Source of the DNA: Batillaria attramentaria
Lineage: Eukaryota; Mollusca; Gastropoda; Batillariidae
DNA: 64,000 bases
Direction of reading: 5' to 3'
Assembly (NCBI GenBank): GCA_018292915.2
Contig: JACVVK020000037.1
Location: forward strand, 2,465,001 to 2,529,000
Shown: one piece after another, positions 43,486 to 54,963 of the stretch
Layout: each line of letters starts with the position of its first letter
Numbering within the stretch: the first letter of the stretch is position 1
The notes under the pieces: generated by a model
The model's input: only the letters and a program-made list of their open reading frames with translations
The model's database searches: none
Told to the model about the DNA's origin: nothing
Program-made: the position numbers and the translations under genes

Positions 43486-46400
43486 CTATCGCAATGTCAC
43501 ACCAAGACGATGCGCAACTGTCAGCCTCACCATACTTTGCAGCTTCCAGGAGGTGATGTAAGACAGAGCACGGTCATGTGACTGGAAAACCAGTCGATAG
43601 CATCGACTCGTCTTACCTGAGTCGGCGTTTTCGAATTTGTCGATGAGAGTCATCTTCACCACTGCATCATCAGCGACATCACGCACGATGTCCATCAGTT
43701 CCGCCTCATCGAACACGCGGTCAGGGTTCTCCCAGAAGCTGATATCATGGACAAAGCGAACAGGATACAAGCTGAATGCCTTGAAGTCGCTCAGAGGAAT
43801 TCGCCGACCATGCTCCTTTCCGAACTGACCGCTGAAGCGAGGGTCTTCCGACCAAAGGAGACGGACATCGGGCAAACACACCCCAACACGGACAATTTCA
43901 TCCAGGTACAACAAACTGCCGACAGTAGATTGGGAGAAGATAGCGTGTGTTGGAGATGCGGAATTGGAACTAGCAGAAGATGAATCTGGCTTCTGGGCAG
44001 TACTGTCTGTGCTGGAGTCAAATCTGAAGACTTGTCCGAGAAGGGCCATCCCAGCAGGTCCCTGCAACTGAAGGTTAAAAACTACCGTTGCACATCCGAG
44101 GTCTGCGATACTGATGCTGCAGTTTGTGCGTTGAACTTTCAATTTCTCAGCCATATCTTCTCTCAATGCTTCCCTCAAAGCAACACACAGCTGGTTAGCC
44201 AGATCATCTGCTGTATCACCCTGTGACTGAGAAAGGATTAGTGTTTCGTGCGATACAGGCAATTCAGCTGGACTGACTGGACATTTACGGAAGACGATGC
44301 CAGACATCAGCGCTGTCTGCTGCTTAGCAGAGCAGCCCTTCATCACACCAAGAAGATCCGGAACGTTTTCAAGCAAAGAACAACGAAGATGATACAAAGC
44401 GTTTGCTGCGGTGGAATCGCTTCTTGCTTCACCCTGTTGCCTGCCAGGGTTTTCTGTGCATGCTACCTTCTCTTCTTCCCTCTGAGATGTTTGCATGTTG
44501 ACATCGGCTTCAGCATGTTTAACTTCATCTGAGCTTGTGGCATCACCAACAGCTGCATGTGTTCCACTGGAACCTTGGGTCTTGTGCACAACATACACAG
44601 GTAGCAAAAACAGCTTTTGTGTAGAACTACCAACAGTGGATGCTCCAGCCGATTTCCCATCTTTGCTGCTGCTGGCGTCAGCCGTCGAGCTTCGCTGACG
44701 AGCGTCCCCTCCTCTATCAACTCCATGCATGAACGACTTAGAACGTGCATCCTTCTCATTTTCAAGAGAACGTTTGGCTGTCTCAAGAGTATCGCCTGCA
44801 GTGGAACTGGAAGCCGCACACGCACGATTCTTCATCTCCTTCAACTGCTTACTTGATGGAACTGAAGACGTATCATCACTTATGTCACCCACCCCATCCC
44901 CTCCGTCTTCTTGATCAACCTCTTCTGTATCCATGGCCTCCATGCCCGTCGCTGACGCATCATCCATACTGAGCACTGACTTGTAACCAGGGAGGACTCT
45001 GGGTAAACGACTGTCATTCGAAGGAAGTTCAAGGACGGGGCTGTGGGAGCGAAGGCTGATGGCAACGTGCTGGTGAAGAATGGCGATCGGGTGATTCTCC
45101 TTGTCCAGTAAACTCCAGCTTTAAACAGAAAAGCACACACCGACACTGCTGAGTTTGCGTATTTGGTTTCTTTAGTGCTTTACTTTTAGTAATCTTACTT
45201 TTTCAGCATATACCTATACCCTGGTACATGTCACAGTCTTTTTGAGTGGATTTTTTTTTTTTTCATTCAGCCAGATGCAAGGAAGTCAAATTCCCAGTAT
45301 AGTTGAAGAAGTAGCAGATTTTTAGCCAAAGGTGGAAATCCACTAAAAAGGTGGAAGATTTTAATATTAATTAATAATAATAATAATGATGAGTGCTGTA
45401 TAGGTGCTTTACCCAGTTTCTTGAATTGCTCAAAGCACCGCAAGCTGAACTGAACATGCACTCGCACGTGAATCACACGCATTCTTTCACACACTGGACA
45501 TAGACACATTACAACCACGTGCTGCGAAGGATCAGTTCAGCTATTTAACTTTAAGTTTCGAAATTTATAAAATTTTGCATAAATTTATTTTCAAAGTTTG
45601 TTGGCTGAACATTTCCAAACTGTGGAATGAAAGAAAGTTGAGAAAAAAAAGCTCATTCAACAGAACATGGTATGGAACTCTTATTCTTAATCAAAGAAAA
45701 CAAGGGGAACATGACAGTTACAAGACAAATTCACCTGTCCAGTTTATGGCGGATGTAGACAGGCACCACAAAATTCTCGTCACCCTGCGGGAAGACGCAG
45801 CGGCCTGTTGTACTCTCTGGTACTCGCACAGTGGCTGCCGTTTCAAACACATGAATCAGGGCGTTCTCAGTGTTGAAACCTTTGTCCTGAAACCTTCACA
45901 GAGACAAAAACCAAACAACTTTAAGTCTCAATAGACAATAGTATTGAATACATACAGACGTGTACTGCGCACTGAGCAGATGAGGACCAGCAACACGGCG
46001 CTGACTGGAGGCTATGTTAAGAAGCTTTGCTGAGTCCCAGTCTGTTCAGGAATGGAATGTACACTGTATTCTCAAAGAAAGTCGTATTTTTCTAACATTA
46101 GAAGCCACAAAGTCACAAAAATGGTCACAATGGCCAAATGAAACATCCTTCTATCTGGCAAACAGCCTTACAGCTTGGAAAGGGGCAGTTTGTCATCTCA
46201 GCAGTGTTACAGACATAGAGGCTTAAAAGTGCACAGTACATCTTAGGTCGATAATGACCTCGAGCTGATCGACTTCCAGGTCCTGTAATTTAAAAAAACT
46301 GGTCTGGTTGAAAAATCAGATCTGTGGTCCCAAGTCGATCTGTGGTCCCCCCCCCCCCCCCCCACACACCCCCCAAGTGTTGACAATGCATACTGAAAGA

Positions 46401-49400
46401 AATGAAACAAGGCTCAGTTTCAAATTCGTACCAAAAAAAAAAAAGAAAAAGAAAAAAGACTTGCATGCACACACACACACACATAAATTTATGGGTCACT
46501 CTCCTGAAAACGGGCCAGTCGGGGTGGCTGTTTTTCATATTGATCAACATAAAGATTTAAATGAGAATATTTAGTAGATTTGGTTATTACACAGTATTCT
46601 TTGCCATTTGGAGAAATAAAGTGAATGGTAACAAGTGTCTGAGTTTTTTTGATGTCTTGTTTTGAACAATGATAGCCCTGAACGCGGCACTTTCTTCCAC
46701 CTAAAATTGTGACATGCACACACACTGCCAATACTTAGTTCGGAAAAATGGATAAAAAACCACATTTTTGCCGCAATTTCTGAAAAAACATCGGATGCAG
46801 GTTTGAATTCAGCGGTCTATTGAGCCGATACGAACATCTAATGACGGTAGTTGTTTTAGAAGGCCGGTAAAAGTGCGGGTACCGTACGTATGCCGTGGCG
46901 TCCTATTTTTAGCGTAACACATTTCTTACACACACTCGTAGTCAGTCGTGTGCTGCGGAATGATTTTCACACACCTCTAATCAACATTGTTTTGTGGCTC
47001 ATTTTAATGCGAAAACCGACTATAAGAAAATACTTTAGCCAGTTGTAGGTCGAAAATTTTCCCGCGCTTGTGAGTGGTGTCCAGAACTATTTTACAACAG
47101 CCATGCGACCATTGAACTCAAGCGCGTAGTAATACAAGCTAAGCCCTATGGGGGTTACCCGGTACTGACAAGTTCATGCGTGGGCGAGCACATGGTGTCA
47201 ACACAGAATCGGAAAAAGTTGTGGTGTCCTGCGCCGGTGCGAAGAGTGCGTACGAGACCGACAATATTGTTGTAAGATCTGAGGTAAGTTTGAGGCAGTA
47301 AATAAACTTATATTAGGTGTTCTAACATGTTAATTTGTAGCCATAGTAATGTACTTTACTCTTGTATCCTGAAAACGGAAAATTATGACTTTGTAAGTGC
47401 GCAGTGATCAAAATGAAGTGGCATGGGTGATCGGGAGGCAATGTTGTCAAAAGCGATTTTCTTTACATTTCTGTACGCATGGGCCCTATTTCCGCGGTTT
47501 TGTGTCCAGCATGAACAGAATTAAAAGCACTGTCGTCTTGGCATATCTTAACAATGTATCCCAGCAGATTGTTCTAGATTTACGCTCAGCATCGATAACA
47601 GTCTCGTGCGTATCGCCACGCCATAAGCGGCGCATAGGAAGAGGTGTCCGAGATACGTTCGAGACCTAAAAAGTTCGACTACACCATGTGTCTGGCATGC
47701 ATTTTGCATGTTTTGTGTTCATCGTGAACAGAATTTAAATCACTATTGTCTCTGCAAAATCTTGTTAAACGTACCGAAGCAGATTGACGCTCAACGTTGA
47801 TAACACTGTCTCGTACGTATGGGTACACTACAGCTGCGCAAAGCAACGGGCGTTCGCAATGCGTGCGAGACGTGATCTGCCTGACAATCACGCTTTTTTC
47901 CTGTTTTTGAGCAGGTATTGTGTAATCGCTTAAAATTATAATTACACTGGCTTTAGTTTTGTTTTCGGAAAGGACTCTTTTCTTTTTTTTTCAACAGGTT
48001 GATAGCTGGATCAGGATGGCGCGTACGTCCGGTGGTTGTGGAAAGAAGGACAGTTTTATGTCTGACCAGCAATTAAAAACTGCTCCTTTGTTGTTTGGCC
48101 CGAAGTCGTGAAAATCCTGCCTATCCCAGTAATTGAGATGAGGGGCAGGCATCTGTTTGAATAAAATCACTTGGAAACCTGACTTTGGTGTTCTTGTTTG
48201 CTTTTTGGTGACGCGGTGTCCACGGTTACACGCGAGACGTTGAACATTTCAAAAGGCAGTAATGCTAACAGTCTTGCAGGTTACCATTAATACTGGCATG
48301 TTTTATTTGTGAACACACAAAAGTAACCATTCGGACACAAAAATATTTATATATTTGACCTCTGGTGTTTGACATAAGAATGTTTTGCAACTGAAGGAAA
48401 CCTGCTCAAACCATTGCACAAAGATCTTCAAACACAGTTTATGAGAAGTTTCTTAAAAGTTACTAGGTTTTTTATTATTTGATTCTTAATGTAATTTTAG
48501 CAGACTTCTTACTTGAAACATTTAAATTCATTGTGACAAGATTAAATCTTTACCTTTTCTGGTGTCCTGTGTTACACGCGAGACGACACCACCTGACACA
48601 CTATTTCATAAATTAACTAATTAAAAACTGTAAATGTCATTTCACAAATTACTGTGTTGGAAAGTTGAGACACAAGGCTACCTTGTGACACCCATAGAAT
48701 TGACAAAAAATGTTTTTGAAATTTTGGTACTTGTGTCACATTTCTGGCCCGTTTTCAGGAGAGTGACCCTTATCTCTACTCACCAAATTATTGCAAACCT
48801 AACAATAACATAATTTATATTTTTATTTTGGTCTTACACACCTGAAGCCAACACTCTCATAGCTGCAGTAGTCTTCAATGTTGAAAGGAAGGATTTCCCT
48901 CAGAATAAGCCCTGCATCTGTAGCCATGGAAACCACTTGCCAGCTGTCATGCCAAGACCTTATTGGTTGATCCGCTGGTGTGCCCCCTTGACCTTTGCAG
49001 AGTGTCACCATTATCTGTCCCTTCTGACGATCAATAATGCGAACAGCACTAGTGATCAGGGGGGGAAAACAAAGAGCGGTTACAAACAAAGCCCAAGTGT
49101 AGGTAATAATAATAATAATGGATATGATCTAGATACATAGCGCTTATACTCAGCGAGCTCCAAGCACTTACAAAGTTAAGAAAAATAAGATAAAATAAAA
49201 TGGCATGAAAATAATGCCAGCGAGAACAATGAGGGCTCGATACAGCAACTGTGGCACACACACACACAGACTTTTGTCAACCCCTCACTACTGCTGCTTA
49301 GCTGAGAACAAGAGTGTTTTGACTGCAGTTTCAAAGGAGGGGACTGAATCTATGTATGCCTTGTGTGTCGTTTACACAGATATTATCAGAATCGGATGCA

Positions 49401-50585
49401 CAGATTTTGAGGCTGTACTTCACTGATTATACAAAATGACCCTTTGAATTTGAGAGAGATGGTCAAAGTGACCCTCAGTTTTGAGAGCTGTAAGGAACAC
49501 TGGAAGGACATGTATGTGAGGCAGCTGAAGACCTGAGCTGTCTGGGTGGTGTGTAGAGTGTTAATAAACAGGCAAGATATGCACGGCCAGTACCAGCAAG
49601 GGAGTAGTAGCACAGTGACACATCACTTTGTACTGACTGTACAGGTAGCCAGTGGAAAGAATCAAGGATGGGGAAGATGCTGGACAGGTTCTGAACAGGC
49701 TTCTACTGTAGTTCTTTATTGCCAGCCATGTTTTATAGCTACATGTTAAATGTTATATTTCTGTGACAAACATTCTAAGGTCTCAAGCTGCTTTTCAGAC
49801 TAGTCTATACCTCATGTGAATCCTGATCACCAATACAGGTATGTATACACTCAAGCCTGAAAATGTATGACAAATAATTTGCACCTGTTGAAGAACTCAG
49901 ACAGGAGAGCCCTGTTTTTCTTAATGTTGTGACGGTCTGCCAATGGGAAGTTGAAGATCACGCGAGAAAACTCAAAGAATTTTATCTCAGGATGGTTGTG
50001 AAGCTCCCTGGCATCAACTTCAAACAGGACTGATGCACCTGAAAAATAGAGGCAGTAGAAAGACATTTTTTTTAAAGGGGGAAAAAAAAAAGAAATAGGA
50101 TAGGCACACACACAACAGAGATTTTTCAATAATTATTTGCGTGGGTAGAAGGCAAGGGCCCATGACGAGCTTAAAAAAATTTAAACCAAAAAAACCCAAA
50201 AAACCAATTCATTTCCATGTTTACTCTTTTCATAGGGAATTACATGTTGAGTCATCCTGCAAAATATATATACATTGTCAACCTAATCCTTTCTTTGGGT
50301 GGGGAAATTGCATAGGGTTGCAAAAATATCATATTTGCACATCACTGCAAAATTTTGCACGGTGTGTGTACGTCCGTGTGCGTTTAACCAGTGACTACCT
50401 GCTTCCTCGAGAAGGACAATGTTGGATGCTGCCAGGCGATGTGCATCTTCGATAGCTCCACGCGTGTCCAAGCAGGACGTGATCACTTGCGGACCTGACA
50501 GGATTCCTGACGAAACTAAGGACGCTGACAGAGAGAAGTTACCCTCTCCTACAAGCAACACGCGTCCATCTGTTGGCTGATTCAT
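43486..50585 (-). CDS. FDXACB1: FDXACB1: Bmt5-like Rossmann methyltransferase fused to ferredoxin-fold anticodon-binding domain, 5 exons, 779 aa
   Basis: Exons in coding order: 50585-50399, 50038-49885, 49048-48842, 45893-45735, 45118-43486; all GT-AG, phases consistent, 2340 nt. Residues 1-200 are of the DUF2431/Bmt5 rRNA uridine methyltransferase type: VLLVGEGNFSLS (9-20, SAM-binding glycine loop), then FEVDARELHNHP, the family signature VIFNFPLADR (89-98) and GQIMVTLCKG in exon 3. DKGFNTENALIHVFETA in exon 4 is typical of FDXACB1. Exon 5 begins SWSLLDKENHPIAILHQHVA, then a long acidic, serine-rich low-complexity stretch. The last ~96 residues (LYPVRFVHDISFWENPDRVF to HRLGVTLR) are an FDX-ACB domain like that closing mitochondrial phenylalanyl-tRNA synthetase. 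The function of the animal protein is not settled. It is longer than human FDXACB1, mainly in the disordered middle. Intron 3 holds a 2.28-kb TIR element. Confidence 0.93.
45362..45640 (-). mobile_element. tRNA-derived SINE, family B, 3' part
   Basis: The (ATT)n tail and 3' body (GAATGCGTGTGATTCACGTG, CTGATCCTTCGCAGCACG) are kept. The tRNA-like head is missing. In FDXACB1 intron 4. Confidence 0.78.
45965..46230 (+). repeat. interspersed repeat R2, copy 2
   Basis: Partner of 43080-43350, in FDXACB1 intron 3 just upstream of exon 4. Direct orientation, separated by about 2.6 kb of coding sequence. Confidence 0.6.
46493..48769. mobile_element. DNA transposon with perfect 26-bp TIRs and TTAT duplication, 2277 bp, non-autonomous
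   Basis: The ends 46493-46518 and 48744-48769 are exact inverted copies beginning GGGTCACTCTCCTGAAAACG. TTAT flanks both (46489-46492, 48770-48773). The interior has internal repeats and ACACGCGAGAC motifs but no recognisable transposase. A 4-bp duplication occurs in Ginger, Sola1 and a few other superfamilies. Assignment is open. Confidence 0.88.
47500..47830 (+). repeat. internal ~205-bp tandem duplication in the TTAT element
   Basis: 47500-47615 (GAACAGAATTAAAAGCACTG to ACAGTCTCGTGCGTAT) recurs, diverged, at 47705-47820 (GAACAGAATTTAAATCACTA to ACACTGTCTCGTACGTAT). Confidence 0.7.
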
Positions 50586-51500
50586 GGTCTGTGTACTTCA
50601 ACTATTTTGTGAAATATCACCACGTTATGAAGACCACTTGTCCAAGTCTGCTTGTTTAAAATGTCTGTTTTTTGTTGTGTGTGTTTCTTTGTTGTTTTAA
50701 AGCGTATTAGTACCGTTTTAGTCCGTATGAAATTGAAACAACAATACCATCGCGCCAAGATCTAGCCAGGAACAGTCACTCTCCGGTCCGATTCCTTAAA
50801 AATGCTCAATGGCAACCTGTGTGAAATATTTTATTGTCGATAAATAAATCACGTATCAGTTGTTTATAATTCCTTTAAACTAAAAGGTACTTTATTTGTA
50901 GATAATCATAACTGTGCAGTTTGTTAAACGTCTGATTCTTTTTTTTCTACGTTTGTTGATCCATGAGAGTTTTTTAATTTTAATTTTTTAAAAACCTGGA
51001 AACGGGTGACGATTGGTTAGTGCGCATCGTATTTTCGATTTCGAGAAAGGCGGAAGGTTTTCATGGAGCCAGGTTTGGATGGGTGGTTTATACGAATCGT
51101 GTGTCAAAAATGATTTAAAACTGGTGTAAATGTTTCAGACAATACGAAATAGTGGGTTCAAGTATATGGGTAGAATCTATGGAACGAAAGAACCATAAAA
51201 GGTAACATGACTGATGTGTTAGTAGACAAGAATCTGGTGACGAAACCGAAACTTATGAATCATATTCTCAGACATCTACTGTAGACTAGTAAGTCCTTGA
51301 AGACTTCTTGTTCGTTGCTGCTATCCCCATTCCTTCGATACGTTTATGAAGATCATTCGGTTGATTCTGCTACAATTGCATGGCCGTTAAAGATGAATCC
51401 TGTGTCTGTTATCTCCTCACTTGAAGTGTTTATTAACACTCGCTCTTATTCCCTAATCGCAGTGTCGCATACTATCCTCAGCCATGGTAGTGAGCAGACC
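50586..51500. promoter_or_regulatory. divergent intergenic region between FDXACB1 and the RING gene
   Basis: The two starts point away from each other across about 0.9 kb. An ATTGG (inverted CCAAT) lies near 51010. A frame co-linear with the RING start is open from 51297, so the first exon of that gene probably extends upstream and the true start codon could be an ATG near 51390. Confidence 0.5.
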
Positions 51501-54500
51501 ATGGATGATCCTGAGCAGATGACAGACAATGGCATATCGCTGCCTCAAAGCAGGTATGTATGAAAAATGACTTTACATAGATCTCTATTTGTACAACTAC
51601 AAGTTTGTAGACTCTTATTCAATGACAGTGATGTGACAGGTGCAATTACAGCCATGCTTGCTGAAGCCTGAAAGTAAATAATGGGTGGCATACTGAAAGT
51701 GAAAGTGTTTTGGGTTAGGGTTTGGTTTTTCCTGTTGATTTGATTGTTTTTTTCTTCTAGTTTTCGTTTCAAAGAAGAAAATTAGAAATTGAGACGGCAA
51801 GGCAGTGTGCAACTCGGAACTCCAGTCCAAATCAAAACTACTTAATAAGATTAGCTGAATACATAGGAATGGTTGCTGCTTTATGTGTTCTCCGTACATG
51901 TATTATGATTTATATAATTATACATGTCTTTGTTCATAAAATTTAATGTCACTTTGTAAAACGCTTAGAGCCCACGATGGTTGGGATTTCACGCTATACA
52001 AGAATAATCATTACAGTATTTTAATATTTTATTTTCTTATTGAACATTGCAGAACCGTGACAAGTGGGAGAGGTCAGTCTGGCAGAATGAATGGTGTTGA
52101 GCACTGCCAGGCATCAAGGGCATCAGCCATAGGCACCACTTCACAGGACTGGAGGGCGAGTGATGATGATGCTGACGACTTTGAGGAAAGGTCAAGTTTT
52201 AGATCATCTGCATCGTGCAGGATGAAGAGAACCAGAAAGAAGGACTGCCTCCACCCTGCAGCAAGGGACGAATCAGGCAAACGTCCACAGAACATATCTT
52301 GCGGGGAATCGGTGAAGAAATTTTCTCCGAAGGGCAAGGCTACTGGTCTTGGAAGTTGTGAGCAGGCAAATTCTGGGGAACTGTTGAGAAATGGGCTGAG
52401 TGCTGGAAATTCGTCCAATCTCCCTGGCGTCGTGTGGAACGCACAGCAAGAGAAACAGGTTCGTGCAGACAGTAGTGAAGGGCGTGGCAAGTTGGGTTCT
52501 GGTGCAAATGCTGCAGGAAGTTATACACAAGTACAGTCGGACAACTGGATAGGGTGGCCTTCGGACTCAGAGTCGGACTCGGACACAGCTGAACGTTTTG
52601 ATGCTATCGCCTCTTCACTCGCCACAGGACAAATTGCTAGCAAGAAATACAAAAACGATGGCATCATTCATAATGCTGCAGAAATTAAGGAGAAGGAAAA
52701 AAATCTGCTGAAACAAGCTGTGTTAGAGTCTGGCGACAGTGGTGGTAATGCTGCAGTGGGTTTCAACAAAAGGCATACGGCAGAGAAAAGTGGGTTGTTG
52801 TTTCCAGAGAAGAGAAACAGTGAATACTTGTACAGTACCAGTAAGCCTGCCTTAGGTGCATGTGCCCAACTCTCGCCAGATTCCGCACGCTCCAGCTGTC
52901 GCTTCAGTTCTGTTTCATTAAATGGCAGAGAGAGTTCTGATGCCGGTGTTTCAGGTTCAGTCCACCCAGCGGACAAAACCGTCACACGGCGGTTTGGCAC
53001 GCCACAGGATGTATGGGACAGCAGGTCTAAGAGTAAGAGTAAGATTGACAGGCAGAAAAAGAACGCTGGTTGGTCCTCTGGATCTCCTGGAAAGCAAAGT
53101 TTGTTGTCTCAACCACCAGACTACAGAAAAAATGATGAGTGTGTCATCATTCATGAAGATACTGTCAACGTGAATGCTGCCAGCAGTGCAGGTAATGGTT
53201 TCAGCAAAAGCCAAGCCTCTCGAGTGCCTCCGCGTCGGCAGAGCAGCGACTGCATGATAGTTGACAGTCCACAATCGCCGGCAACAAACCACTTTGGTCA
53301 CTCCCTCTCAGCTATGGACTCTACTGCCAGCAGTGAAAATCAGGTGGAAAGAGCCAGAAATGACTTTGGATCATTTGATGATGGTGACGATAGCTTACTT
53401 TGTGCAATAGACTTAGAAGCAGATGATGCAGGGCAGACTTCACCGGTGTGTACTGCGAGCGCGATGGACGACAGCATTCAACTATTGGGGTACAGTGATA
53501 ATGTGAGTGCCATTGTAGTTTGTACACATTCAGTAAGTATAATTAAAAGCACTCACCTGTTACCAAATGCAAGAACTGAAGAAGATTTTATTTTTGGCGA
53601 ACCGAGTCAAATCCATGTGCAGACTCATTTACGGTGCCTGTTTCGCCTTTGTGTACACACGCATGCATCAAGTGTGCACGCTAAAATTCCCACGTGTATC
53701 TTTCGAAGAAGAGTAGGCTGTGGCCGGTGTCTTGTTAAACAGAAATACTGTCGCACGCATCAGAGTGAATAGCAGGGTGGAGGTTTGCACCTGTATACAG
53801 TAGCGCTTAGCGGCAGCTGGCTTTCACTGCTTCGTCCTCCAGCCCTGCGGCGCCATGAGCATCTCGGTTGAGATGGATACGTGCACCGAGGAGAAGAATA
53901 CCATACCAGACCATACCATACTAATCTTAGGTTTCCTGTAACCCAAATGGTGAGCAAATTATGCAAGGAAGCATCAGCAAATTCCAGTTTAGTAAAATCA
54001 GCACTCATTATGCGAAACCTAGCACAAAGTGACAAACTGTCGGCATCATCTGCTTTGTTTCTTTCGCGGAGGACTGTGACAAAATTGGGCTCTGAAAAAA
54101 AATAGCAGATTGTCACATGACAGGTGCTAGTTGTAGCCCATATGGCTACTGTGTCCATGCACGTTTGGTCCTTACTGCAATTTTATGTTTGGTGGGGATG
54201 GTAGTGGGAGGTGTGGTGGTCAAATTTGTACACACATCGTATACAAATGATATCAGGTTTGCCAGGGCTCCCTAAACTGTGCGTAATTTACGCACTGAAG
54301 TAAAAATTTACGTCCTAAAAAAAATTCGAGGGGGTACGTTGAAGCATTATGAACGCGATCTGTGCTTAGCTTGACGCACTACCTCTGCACTACCGTGCGT
54401 ACGCCTATAGGCTTGTTGTGATCGAGTGAGTGTTCTCCCTTGCCATGGCCACGTTCAGTTTGGTTCTGTTTTTGGCGCGCAGGCGTTAACTGTCTACTGC

Positions 54501-54882
54501 TGCAGATCGGCGGCTACTACAGCCACTCGCGCGTAGTGAACGTGCCCCATCTTTTTCCGCTTCTGCGCTCGAAACTATGGACGAAAGATTTTAGAGTCAG
54601 TGCTCTTGTTACCGATCGGATTCGCTTTCTCTGCGACGAATCATGCCACTGAAAAAGTGAAAGTTCAAAAGACTATGGACTTTTTCGTCAGTGGAAAAGT
54701 TGTGGAGGGGCTCGAGCCCTCGCCCGGCAGCGGGTGCACTTCAGCGTCGCATAGCTACGATTCAGACGTCGCATCAGAGTCGGCACAGAGCAGCAAAAAG
54801 TCAGAGTTTCCAACTTTCAAAACTGAATTGTACCCACTTCATTTAATTATGTGATTTGAAGTTGATAAAATTCAGTTTTGCG

Positions 54883-54963
<81 letters not shown>

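Noticed and set aside
44880..45146. 88-codon minus-strand frame over the start of FDXACB1 exon 5
   Set aside because: Shadow frame; the phase-matched frame (SWSLLDKENHPIAIL) joins exon 4 correctly.
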